Below, one piece after another: positions 7,619 to 15,351 of a stretch of DNA of 64,000 nt. The DNA is taken from the NCBI RefSeq assembly GCF_019468465.1, contig NZ_CP080519.1, forward strand, positions 945,001 through 1,009,000, read 5' to 3'. The translations under genes and the position numbers were made by a program. The notes under the pieces were generated by a model. The model ran no database searches and was not told the DNA's origin. It saw nothing but the letters and a program-made list of their open reading frames with translations. The DNA is from Amycolatopsis sp. DSM 110486. Lineage in GTDB: Bacteria > Actinomycetota > Actinomycetes > Mycobacteriales > Pseudonocardiaceae. Every line of letters starts with the position of its first letter. The stretch's first letter is position 1.

Positions 7619-9961
7619 GTGTCTCCCCTAGGTGTCTTCAGCGCGCCCGAAAAACGACGACCCACCTCGAGAAAGATCGCCGCGCTCGGCAGCGCCGTGC
7701 TCGCGGCCGCCGGCCTCACCGCCCTGACCGTGATCGCGGCTCCCGGCAGCCCGGCGACAGCCACTCCGAACGCCGCCGTCGCCGGCCGCGGCGCGACCGT
7801 CCCGTTCATCGAGCAGGAAGCCGAGAACGCCGCCACCAACGGCACCGTGATCGGCCCCGACCGCACCGCCGGCACCCTTGCCGGCGAGGCTTCCGGCCGC
7901 AAGGCCGTCACCTTGACCGGCCAGGGCAAGTACGTCGAGTTCACCCTCAGCGCCCCGTCGAACTCGCTCGACTTCCGCTACAGCCTCCCCGACAGTGCCC
8001 AGGGCACCGGGATCAACGGCACGATCTCGGTCTACGTCAACGGCACCCACAACCGCGACCTGAACCTGACCTCCCGCTACGGCTGGTACTACGGCGGCTA
8101 CCCCTTCAGCAACGACCCCGGCCAGGGCAAGGCGCACCACTTCTACGACGAGGTGCGCACGCTCTTCGGCACCAGCTACCCTGCCGGCACCAAGATCAAG
8201 CTGCAGATCGACGCCGGCGACGTCACCCCCGCGACGGTCGACCTCGCCGACTTCGAGCAGGTCGCCGCGCCCGCGACCAAACCGGCCAACGCCGTGAGTG
8301 TCACCGACTACGGCGCCACCGCCGGCGACACGAGCGACGACGCGGGTGCGTTCGACGCCGCCGCGGCCGCCGCGAAGAGCCAGGGCAAGCAGGTCTGGAT
8401 CCCGGCGGGCTCGTTCACGCTCAACCACCACATCACCGTCGACCAGGTGACGATCCGGGGCGCCGGACCGTGGTACTCCGAGCTGCACGGCGCCCGCGCG
8501 GGCATCTTCGGCAAGGGCGAGCCGGCCAGCTGCTCCACCCCGACGTACCCCGGCAACGCGGCGGTGCCCGGGAGCAGCACGAACGTCGGGCTCTATGACT
8601 TCGCGATCATCGGCGACGTCCAGGCCCGGGTCGACTGCGACCAGTCCAACGCCATCGGCGGCGCGCTCGGCGGCGGTTCGGTCGTGCAGAACCTGTGGCT
8701 GCAGCACACGAAGGTCGGGCTCTGGCTCGACGGGCCGTTCGACGGGCTCACCGTGCGCGGCAACCGGATCCTCGACCAGACGGCCGACGGCCTCAACCTG
8801 CACCAAGGCATCAGCAACACGCTGGTGACGAACAACTTCCTGCGCAACACCGACGACGACGGCCTCGCCATGTGGGCCGAGCACGACGCCGACCACCACA
8901 ACACGTTCTCGTTCAACACGGTGCTGCTGCCGATCCTCGCGAACAACATCGCGATCTACGGCGGCCACGACAACACCGTGTCCGACAACGTGGTGGCCGA
9001 CAACCAGGACCAGGGCGGCGGCATCCACGTGGCCAACCGGTTCAGCGCCGTGCCGCTCTCGGGGACCACCACCGTCACGCGCAACACCGCGATCCGCACC
9101 GGCGTGCTCGACTCCAACTGGCAGTTCGGCGTCGGCGCGCTGTGGTTCGACGGTCGCGACTCGGCCATCACCGGCCGCATCGACGTGGTGGACAACGACC
9201 TGCTGGACAACAACTACGAGGGCGTGCAGTTCATCGACGGCGCCACCACCGACGTGCACTTCGACGGCCTGCGGATCACCGGCGCAGGCACGTTCGCGTG
9301 GCAGCTGCAGTCCAAACCGAGCGGTACGGTCAAGAACGTCGTCGCGACGAACGTCGGCCGCGCGGGCGTCTACAACTGCATGGGCCCGGACGCGCTGACG
9401 GGCCTGGCCGACCAGGGCGGCAACTCGGGCTGGACCACGACGTTCTGCGGTTCGTGGCCGACGCCGGTCTACAACGGCGGCACGACTCCCCCGACGACGC
9501 CGACCACACCGACGACACCGACGACGCCCACGCAGCCGCCGACCGGAAACCTGGCGCTGCACAAGGCAACCACGGCCAGCGGCTCCCAGGCCGGCTTCCC
9601 GCCGGCCAACGCCGCGGACGGCAATGCGAGCAGCTACTGGGAAAGCAGCAACAACGCGTTCCCGCAGACGCTGACCGTCGACCTCGGCAGCGCCCTGAAT
9701 GTCAGCCGGCTCGTGCTGAAGCTGCCGCCTTCCAACGACTGGGGCGCCCGCACCCAGACGCTCACCGTGCAGGGCTCCACCAACGGCTCGTCGTTCAGCA
9801 CGCTCAAGTCCGAGGCCGGCTACCGCTTCGACCCGGCGAGCGGCAACACCGCCATCGTCTCACTGAGCCCCACGAGCACGCGCTACCTGCGGCTGAGCTT
9901 CGCCGGCAACACCGGCTGGCCCGCCGGGCAGCTCTCCGAGCTCGAGGCCTACGCGTCCTGA
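7619..9961 (+). CDS. secreted GH87-like alpha-1,3-glucanase (CBM35-GH87-CBM32), copy 1
   Basis: A 780-residue secreted multidomain enzyme. Order: signal peptide (KRR n-region, then a hydrophobic stretch from about residue 20 to 42), a CBM35-like module (about 60-220, VPFIEQEAENAATNG), a right-handed beta-helix catalytic domain (about 222-620), a Thr/Pro repeat linker, and a discoidin/CBM32 module (about 641-780). The helix starts with VTDYGATAGDTSDD, as in GH87 and other pectate-lyase-like folds. Three acidic residues, D390 (TADGLN) and D413/D414 (DDDG), have the same 23-residue spacing as the catalytic Asp set I recall from GH87 alpha-1,3-glucanase. The expected substrate is fungal cell-wall or bacterial alpha-1,3-glucan. 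GTG 7619 is chosen because AAAGGCGAG precedes it and the signal peptide begins there. Copy 2 follows after 32 bases. Confidence 0.75.
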   Translation: MSPLGVFSAPEKRRPTSRKIAALGSAVLAAAGLTALTVIAAPGSPATATPNAAVAGRGATVPFIEQEAENAATNGTVIGPDRTAGTLAGEASGRKAVTLTGQGKYVEFTLSAPSNSLDFRYSLPDSAQGTGINGTISVYVNGTHNRDLNLTSRYGWYYGGYPFSNDPGQGKAHHFYDEVRTLFGTSYPAGTKIKLQIDAGDVTPATVDLADFEQVAAPATKPANAVSVTDYGATAGDTSDDAGAFDAAAAAAKSQGKQVWIPAGSFTLNHHITVDQVTIRGAGPWYSELHGARAGIFGKGEPASCSTPTYPGNAAVPGSSTNVGLYDFAIIGDVQARVDCDQSNAIGGALGGGSVVQNLWLQHTKVGLWLDGPFDGLTVRGNRILDQTADGLNLHQGISNTLVTNNFLRNTDDDGLAMWAEHDADHHNTFSFNTVLLPILANNIAIYGGHDNTVSDNVVADNQDQGGGIHVANRFSAVPLSGTTTVTRNTAIRTGVLDSNWQFGVGALWFDGRDSAITGRIDVVDNDLLDNNYEGVQFIDGATTDVHFDGLRITGAGTFAWQLQSKPSGTVKNVVATNVGRAGVYNCMGPDALTGLADQGGNSGWTTTFCGSWPTPVYNGGTTPPTTPTTPTTPTTPTQPPTGNLALHKATTASGSQAGFPPANAADGNASSYWESSNNAFPQTLTVDLGSALNVSRLVLKLPPSNDWGARTQTLTVQGSTNGSSFSTLKSEAGYRFDPASGNTAIVSLSPTSTRYLRLSFAGNTGWPAGQLSELEAYAS
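9114..9152 (+). repeat. 39-bp exact direct repeat shared by the two glycanase genes (first copy)
   Basis: These 39 bases, coding for QLxVGALWFD-type helix sequence (NWQFGVGALWFD), recur without mismatch at 11366-11404 in the second glycanase gene. The conservation extends beyond what protein identity requires. Confidence 0.85.
9736..9775 (+). repeat. 40-bp exact direct repeat shared by the two glycanase genes (first copy)
   Basis: These 40 bases in the discoidin module (DWGARTQTLTVQG) recur exactly at 11970-12009. Together with the 9114/11366 pair they could serve as recombination substrates; deletion between them would leave a single chimeric glycanase gene. Confidence 0.85.
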
Positions 9962-9993
9962 TCTTCTCCGGAAAATCCCCAGAAAGGACAAAG

Positions 9994-12195
9994 ATGTCCC
10001 CCACCTCAGCACGACCCAGGGCAGCCTTGCTGGCCGCGGCGCTGGTGTCCTCCGGGCTGACCGTGTTCGCGGTCGGCTCGGGCACCCCCGCCGCGGCGGC
10101 GACCTGCCCGGCCACGGCGTCCGGCGGTGCGAGCGTTCCGTTCCGGATCGTCGAGGCCGAATGCAGCGCCACCAACGGATCCGCCGTCGGCCCCGACTAC
10201 ACGCAGGCCACGGTGGCCTCCGAGGCGTCCGGCCGCCAGGCCGTGCGGCTCGGGCAGGGCCAGTACGTGGAGTTCACGCTGCCGGCCGCGGCCAACTCGG
10301 TCAACGTCCACTACAACCTGCCCGACGGCAGCTCCGGCCGGATGTCGGTGTACGTCAACGGGACCAAGCTCGGCAGCGGGCTTTCCGTGACGTCGCAATA
10401 CACCTACACCGACACCCCCGGCATCCCGGGCGCGAAGACCCACCACTTCTTCGACGACGCCCGTCTGCTGTTCGGCCAGAACGCCGCCGCGGGCGCGAAG
10501 GTCAAGGTGCAGCTGGACTCCGGCGACGTCGGGCAGGCCACGATCGACCTCGCCGACTTCGAGCAGGTCGGGGGCGCCGGCGCGCAACCGGCCGGCTCGC
10601 TGTCGGTCACCGACTACGGCGCCACGGCCAACGACGCCGGCGACGACACGCAAGCTTTCCGCAACGCCTTGCAAGCCGCCCGGCAGCAGGGCAAGGAAGT
10701 GTGGGTGCCGAGCGGCCGGTTCGAGATCGGGTCGGCGCTGCAGATCGACCAGACCACCGTGCGCGGCGCCGGGCAGTGGTACACCGTGCTGCACGGCAAC
10801 AACATCTTCAACAACGGCAGCGCTTCCGGGAACATCAAGCTCTACGACTTCGCCGTGTTCGGCTCGGTCTCCGAGCGCAACGACTCCAGCCCGGACAACG
10901 CGTTCCACGGCGTGCTCGGCAATGGCTCGGTCGTCTCGGGGCTGTGGATCCAGGACACCAAGTGCGGCCTGTGGCTGATGAACGGCGCGTCCTCGAACCT
11001 CACGATCGAGGACAACCGCATCCTCGACACGCAGGCCGACGGCGTGAACTTCGACGGCGCCGTGACCAACTCCGCCATCCGCAACAACTACCTGCGCAAC
11101 AACGGTGACGACGCGCTCGCGCTGTGGTCCAACGGCCAGGCCGACGCCGGCATCACCATCGCGAACAACACCGTGGTGCAGCCGAACCTGGCCAACGGCA
11201 TCGCCCTCTACGGCGGCTCGAACAACACCGTCAGCGGCAACCTCATCCAGGACACCAACGCCCTCGGCGGCGGCTACCTCGTGGCCAACCGGTTCAACTC
11301 GGTGCCGCTCTCGGGCACGGTCACGCTGACGAACAACACCGCGCTGCGGGCCGGGGCACTCGACCCCAACTGGCAGTTCGGCGTCGGCGCGCTGTGGTTC
11401 GACGCCCGTGACCAGGCCATTTCCGGCGTGACCATCCGCGTCAACGGCTTCACGGCCATCGACAGCCCGTACGAGGCCATCCAGTTCATCGACGGCAACG
11501 GCGCGGGCAAGCAGGTCAGCGGCATCACGATCGACGGCGTGACCGTGCGCGGCGCGGGCACGTTCGTCGCACAGTCGCAGACGCAGGGCACGGTGTCGAT
11601 CAGCAACCTGACGGCGTCGGGTGTCGGCGTGGTCGGCACGTACAACTGCCCCTACCCGAGCTCGATCCCGAAGATGACCTTCACCGGTTCGGGCAACAGT
11701 GGCTGGACCGGCACCTGGAACGACTGCGCCGGCTGGCCCGCGCCGAACTCCGGCCCGCCGCAGCCGCCGCAGTCGGGCGCGAACATCGCGCGCGGCAAGG
11801 CAATCACGGCGAGCGGCTCGCAGGGCGGCTTCCCGCCGGGCAATGCCGTGGACGGCAACGCGAGCTCCTACTGGGAGAGCACGAACAACGCGTTCCCGCA
11901 GACGCTGACCGTCGACCTCGGTGACCCGGCGGCGATCAACAAGGTGACGCTGAAGCTGCCGCCCTCGGGCGACTGGGGCGCCCGCACCCAGACGCTCACC
12001 GTGCAGGGCAGCACCGATGGCGGCTCGTGGACGACGCTGGTCGCCTCGCGCGGCTGGAACTTCAGCCCGTCGTCCGGCAACACCGCGTCGGCGAGTTTCG
12101 GCACGACGACGCAGCGCTTCGTGCGCGTGACGATCACCGGCAACACCGGCTGGCCGGCCGGGCAGGTCTCGGAACTGGAGGTGGCCGCGGCGTGA
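9994..12195 (+). CDS. secreted GH87-like alpha-1,3-glucanase (CBM35-GH87-CBM32), copy 2
   Basis: A 733-residue paralogue of the upstream gene with the same domain order: signal peptide (residues about 8-36, ending PAAAA), CBM35-like module (about 50-195), beta-helix domain (about 205-585), a short Pro-rich linker (SGPPQPPQSG), and a discoidin/CBM32 module (about 595-733). The catalytic Asp set is kept: D349 (QADGVN) and D372/D373 (NGDDAL), again 23 residues apart. It lacks an insert of about 20 residues present in copy 1 (the SCSTPTYPGNAAVPGSS region), so substrate-binding loops differ. AGAAAGGAC precedes the ATG. Placed 32 bases after copy 1, it is probably co-transcribed and ends at a strong hairpin. 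It likely acts on insoluble alpha-1,3-glucan outside the cell. Confidence 0.75.
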   Translation: MSPTSARPRAALLAAALVSSGLTVFAVGSGTPAAAATCPATASGGASVPFRIVEAECSATNGSAVGPDYTQATVASEASGRQAVRLGQGQYVEFTLPAAANSVNVHYNLPDGSSGRMSVYVNGTKLGSGLSVTSQYTYTDTPGIPGAKTHHFFDDARLLFGQNAAAGAKVKVQLDSGDVGQATIDLADFEQVGGAGAQPAGSLSVTDYGATANDAGDDTQAFRNALQAARQQGKEVWVPSGRFEIGSALQIDQTTVRGAGQWYTVLHGNNIFNNGSASGNIKLYDFAVFGSVSERNDSSPDNAFHGVLGNGSVVSGLWIQDTKCGLWLMNGASSNLTIEDNRILDTQADGVNFDGAVTNSAIRNNYLRNNGDDALALWSNGQADAGITIANNTVVQPNLANGIALYGGSNNTVSGNLIQDTNALGGGYLVANRFNSVPLSGTVTLTNNTALRAGALDPNWQFGVGALWFDARDQAISGVTIRVNGFTAIDSPYEAIQFIDGNGAGKQVSGITIDGVTVRGAGTFVAQSQTQGTVSISNLTASGVGVVGTYNCPYPSSIPKMTFTGSGNSGWTGTWNDCAGWPAPNSGPPQPPQSGANIARGKAITASGSQGGFPPGNAVDGNASSYWESTNNAFPQTLTVDLGDPAAINKVTLKLPPSGDWGARTQTLTVQGSTDGGSWTTLVASRGWNFSPSSGNTASASFGTTTQRFVRVTITGNTGWPAGQVSELEVAAA
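11366..11404 (+). repeat. 39-bp exact direct repeat (second copy of 9114-9152)
   Basis: Second copy of the identical block in the beta-helix domain of the paralogous glycanase gene; the bases on either side diverge. Confidence 0.85.
11970..12009 (+). repeat. 40-bp exact direct repeat (second copy of 9736-9775)
   Basis: Second copy of the identical block in the discoidin module of the paralogous glycanase gene. Confidence 0.85.
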
Positions 12196-12205
12196 TCTGA
12201 CGGAG

Positions 12206-12247
12206 AAGGGCTCCCCGGCCGGCGGTGCCGACGGCAGGGGAGCCCTT
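12206..12247. terminator. bidirectional hairpin terminator between glycanase and MFS genes
   Basis: AAGGGCTCCCC (12206-12216) and GGGGAGCCCTT (12237-12247) are perfect 11-bp arms with a 20-base GC-rich loop. The hairpin sits between two convergent genes and so can end transcription from both sides. Confidence 0.8.
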
Positions 12248-12251
12248 CCTG

Positions 12252-13607
12252 TCACACCGCGGGAGCCGGTTCCAGCTCGGCGACCTCGGCCGTCCGCCGA
12301 GCCCGCCGTCCCAGGTAGAGGATCAGCACCGCGCACCCCAGCATCGGCCCGGACAACGCCAGGAAGATCGCCGCCGGGGACCAGGAGGCGGCCACCGCGG
12401 CGCCGACGACGAGCGGGCCGAGGATCCCGCCGAGGCGGCCGATGCCCAGCGCCCAGCCGACGCCCGTCGAGCGGATGTTGACCGGGTAGACCACGGCGGC
12501 CAGCGCGATCAGCGCCTTCTGGCCACCGCTGACCCCGCAGCCGACGAGGAACATCGCCGCCAGGAGGATCCACACCGGCGCGTGGAACGCCGGCCCGGTC
12601 ACCGCGAGGAACACCGCGCCCACCACGAACAACGCACCCAGCGAACCGAACGCGCCCAGGCGGTCCATCGCCGGCCCCACGACGAGCGCGACGACGATGC
12701 CGCCGACGGTCGTGAGGCTCGTGGCCGTGACCACCGTGCCGTTCGCGAAACCGAGGTTCGTGAGCATCGTCGGCAACCAGCTCTGCAGCGCATAGAACTC
12801 GCCGAGGTTGACGGCGAAGACCACCCACAGCAGCACTGTGCTCAGCACCCCGCCGTTGGCCAGCAGCGCCTTCAGCTTCACGCGGCCACCGGCTTCGGCC
12901 ACGTCGACGCTCACCGGCTGTGTCTCCGCGGGCAACGCCGGGTCGATGCGGCGGCACAGCCGGTACGCGCGTTCGGAGTTCGCGCCGCGGCCCACCAGGA
13001 ACACGAGCGACTCCGGCAGGAACTTCAGCATCAGCGGGATGATCACCAGCGGCGCCAGCGCACCCACGAGGAACACCGAACGCCAGCCGGCCGTCGGCAC
13101 GAGCCAGCCCGACACCACCCCGGCCACGACGAACCCGAGCGAGAATCCACAGTAGATCGCCAGGACGAAGCTCGCCCGCAGGCGTTTCGGGGTGTACTCG
13201 GCGGTGAGCGCGACCGCGCTGGGCGCCGCCGCGCCGAGACCGATGCCCGTGATGAGCCGCAGCACCACGAGCTCGGCCACGCCGCCGACCCAGACGGACA
13301 CGAGGCTCGTCAGCGCGAACAACGCCGTGCCCGCGATCACGAGCCGCCGGTGGCCGAAGCGGTCGGACAGCGGCGAAAGCACGAGGTAGCCGATCATCAG
13401 GCCGACCAGGGCCGAGGAGAAGATCGGGCCGAGCACCGCGACCTTCAGCCCCCAATCTTTGGCGATGTGCGGAGCGAGGTAGTTGATGGCCTGCGTGTCG
13501 AAGCCGTCGAAGAACATCACGAGCCCGCACAGCACCACCGTGCCGTACTGGAACGGGCTGACGCGCTTGCCGTCGACGAACCCGGTCAGGCGGACGCCCG
13601 CCGTCAC
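12252..13607 (-). CDS. MFS aromatic acid:H+ symporter (AAHS type), probable terephthalate importer
   Basis: A 451-residue, 12-helix major facilitator. The first helix carries the DGFDTQAI signature of the aromatic acid:H+ symport group (PcaK, BenK), and the loop between helices 2 and 3 has the usual SDRFGHRR motif. GVRLTGFVDGKRVSPFQY is a typical cytoplasmic N-terminus. It starts with GTG overlapping the esterase stop (GTGA) and is the last gene of the terephthalate operon, so its cargo is probably terephthalate or a related aromatic carboxylate. Rhodococcus tpa clusters also carry an MFS transporter, in contrast to the tripartite system of Comamonas. Cargo is inferred from context; family assignment is firm. 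Confidence 0.85.
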   Translation of the reverse strand: MTAGVRLTGFVDGKRVSPFQYGTVVLCGLVMFFDGFDTQAINYLAPHIAKDWGLKVAVLGPIFSSALVGLMIGYLVLSPLSDRFGHRRLVIAGTALFALTSLVSVWVGGVAELVVLRLITGIGLGAAAPSAVALTAEYTPKRLRASFVLAIYCGFSLGFVVAGVVSGWLVPTAGWRSVFLVGALAPLVIIPLMLKFLPESLVFLVGRGANSERAYRLCRRIDPALPAETQPVSVDVAEAGGRVKLKALLANGGVLSTVLLWVVFAVNLGEFYALQSWLPTMLTNLGFANGTVVTATSLTTVGGIVVALVVGPAMDRLGAFGSLGALFVVGAVFLAVTGPAFHAPVWILLAAMFLVGCGVSGGQKALIALAAVVYPVNIRSTGVGWALGIGRLGGILGPLVVGAAVAASWSPAAIFLALSGPMLGCAVLILYLGRRARRTAEVAELEPAPAV

Positions 13608-14284
13608 CGGGTGCCGGCCAGCAGGTCGGCCACTTCACGCGGGTGCGTCAGCGGGGCCAGGTGCGGGGCGTCGAGGCGCACGACGTGGTCGGCGCCCGCG
13701 GCCATCTTCTCCTGGTCCACGGGGAAAATCGCCTCGTCGCGCTCGCACACGACGTAGGTGACCGGGTGCGTGCGCTCGGGTTCGGTGGCCGGCTGGGTGA
13801 AGGTGACGGCCGCGTGCGCGCGGCGCTGCCCGTGGACGCCGGCGAACGCGGCTTCGTCGAGGTCGGGGGCGAGCACCTTGCGGGCCAACTCGTGGTCGTC
13901 GGTGACGTGCAGCGTGCCGTCTTCGCGGGGGACGATCCACTCCTCCGGGTGCGGAGAGCGGATGTCGAGCAGGTTCTCACCGCGGCGCGGGCGGAACGCG
14001 GACAGGAAGACGCTGTGACGCACGCGCGGGTGGTCGGAGAGCTCGCCGACGACGATGCCGCCGTAGGAATGCCCGACCAGCACGACGTCACGGCCGAGGC
14101 CGTCGACGAGGTCACGCACGTGGGCGACGTCCGTAGACACGTCGCCGAACGCCGCCGGGTCCGGGCCCCCGCTGGGCAGCTGCTCCACGACGTGCACCTC
14201 GTGGCCCTGCTCACGCAGCGCGTCGGCCACTTCCCGCCAGCTCCAGCCGGCGTACCAGGCGCCGTGGACGAGCACGAAGTCCAT
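13604..14284 (-). CDS. alpha/beta hydrolase of methylesterase/EstB type in terephthalate operon
   Basis: A 226-residue small alpha/beta hydrolase without a large cap. The N-terminus is FVLVHGAWYAGWSW, the nucleophile lies in VGHSYGG, and HLAPLTHPREV supplies the catalytic His. The pattern is that of plant-type salicylate methylesterase and hydroxynitrile-lyase-like enzymes and the bacterial EstB/EstC group. A strong AAAGGAGAA site places the ATG at 14284. It is separated from the reductase gene by 68 bases containing a 13-bp tandem repeat, and overlaps the transporter start by 4 bases. Inference: it may release the aromatic acid from a methyl or other small ester before ring oxidation. It has no obvious relation to the much larger MHETase. 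Confidence 0.78.
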   Translation of the reverse strand: MDFVLVHGAWYAGWSWREVADALREQGHEVHVVEQLPSGGPDPAAFGDVSTDVAHVRDLVDGLGRDVVLVGHSYGGIVVGELSDHPRVRHSVFLSAFRPRRGENLLDIRSPHPEEWIVPREDGTLHVTDDHELARKVLAPDLDEAAFAGVHGQRRAHAAVTFTQPATEPERTHPVTYVVCERDEAIFPVDQEKMAAGADHVVRLDAPHLAPLTHPREVADLLAGTR

Positions 14285-14315
14285 GGGATTCTCCTTTGAA
14301 TCGTGGTGGGGTCTG

Positions 14316-14349
14316 ACGGAAACGCAGTACGGAAACGCAGTACGGAAAG
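14316..14349. repeat. 13-bp tandem repeat in intercistronic gap of tph operon
   Basis: ACGGAAACGCAGT occurs at 14316-14328 and 14329-14341, followed by a partial third copy (ACGGAAAG) at 14342-14349. It lies between the reductase stop and the ribosome-binding site of the esterase gene. Confidence 0.85.
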
Positions 14350-14352
14350 CGG

Positions 14353-15351
14353 TCAGGCGGGAATGCGGGGCTCGGCGGCGGGCACGAACGAGTCGGCCAG
14401 GAAGCTCTCGGCCGGCAGCCCGCCGCGGCCGGTGAGCAGGTCGTGGGCGTCGGTGGTCATCGCTTCGCTGCCGCACGCGTACGTGCGGTGGCCGGTCAGC
14501 TCCGGGTGGTCGGCGAGCGCGGTGTGCTGGACGTGGCCGGTGGCGCCGGACCAGCTCTTGCCCGGGCGGGAAAGCACCGGCGTGTAGTCGAACCAGCTGT
14601 GCCGGGCCGCCCAGCGCTCCGGGAGCTCGGCCAGGTAGAGGTCCGCCTCCGTGCGCGCGCCCCAGTAGAGGTGGACGGGCCGGGTGCTGCGGCGGGCGAT
14701 GAGGTCGAGCACGATCGACTGGATCGGCGCGAAGCCGGTGCCCGTGGCGAGCAGCAGAATGGGTCCGGCGCCGTCGTCGAGCACGAACTCGCCGAACGGC
14801 GTTTCGACGTCGAGCGTGTCGCCGGGCCTCAGTGCCCCCACCGTGTGCTCGGAGAAGCGTCCGCCCCGTTCGGTGCGGACGTGCAGCTGCACCGCGTCGT
14901 TGTGGTGCGGCGGGTTCGCGAGCGAGTACGGGCGCGGTTCGTCGTCCGGCAGCTGCACTTCCAGGAACTGCCCGGCGCGGAACGGCGCGCGCCGCCCGAT
15001 CGGGAACCGCAGGTCGAGCACGGTGACGCGGGGCGCGGGACGGCGGATGCGGTGCACCACCGTGGTGAGCTTCTTGCGCCGCGGCGGCTCGCTGCGTTCG
15101 ATGCGGCGCGGCCGGACCACGACCGGGCCTTGTGGTTCGGCGCGGCAGAGCAGCACGCCGTCGGCCGGCCCCGTCAGCTCACCGCGGCCGCGCACCACCA
15201 CCGAACCCGCGACGAGCGAGCCGGTGCACGACGTACAGACCCCCTTGCGGCACGAGTACGGGATCGCCCAGCCCGCGTTCTCGGCGGCTTCGAGCACGGT
15301 TTGCCCGTCGTCGCACGGGATCTCGACGTCCGTGTCCGCCACGGTGATCAT
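14353..15351 (-). CDS. tphA1: terephthalate dioxygenase reductase component (2Fe-2S ferredoxin plus FNR)
   Basis: A 332-residue class IB oxygenase reductase. The N-terminal plant-type ferredoxin domain binds one 2Fe-2S cluster through C34, C39, C42 and C69 (CRKGVCTSC, then LLC). The FAD domain follows with RPYSLAN at about 140, then the NAD(P)H domain with GTGFAPIQS at about 203 and a C-terminal YACGS motif. It passes electrons from NAD(P)H to the Rieske oxygenase encoded upstream. The ATG overlaps the tphB stop by 4 bases. The domain order (ferredoxin first) and the genetic setting fit TphA1 rather than a general ferredoxin reductase. Confidence 0.85.
   Translation of the reverse strand: MITVADTDVEIPCDDGQTVLEAAENAGWAIPYSCRKGVCTSCTGSLVAGSVVVRGRGELTGPADGVLLCRAEPQGPVVVRPRRIERSEPPRRKKLTTVVHRIRRPAPRVTVLDLRFPIGRRAPFRAGQFLEVQLPDDEPRPYSLANPPHHNDAVQLHVRTERGGRFSEHTVGALRPGDTLDVETPFGEFVLDDGAGPILLLATGTGFAPIQSIVLDLIARRSTRPVHLYWGARTEADLYLAELPERWAARHSWFDYTPVLSRPGKSWSGATGHVQHTALADHPELTGHRTYACGSEAMTTDAHDLLTGRGGLPAESFLADSFVPAAEPRIPA

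Noticed and set aside
9488..9540. Microsatellite-like CGACGC/ACACCG repeats
   Set aside because: They encode the Thr/Pro linker between the glucanase catalytic and discoidin domains and need no separate explanation.
10006..13638. A very long open frame on the minus strand antisense to the second glucanase and the MFS gene
   Set aside because: It is a by-product of high-GC codon use: Arg/Ala/Gly/His-rich translation without any domain, overlapping two well-supported genes.
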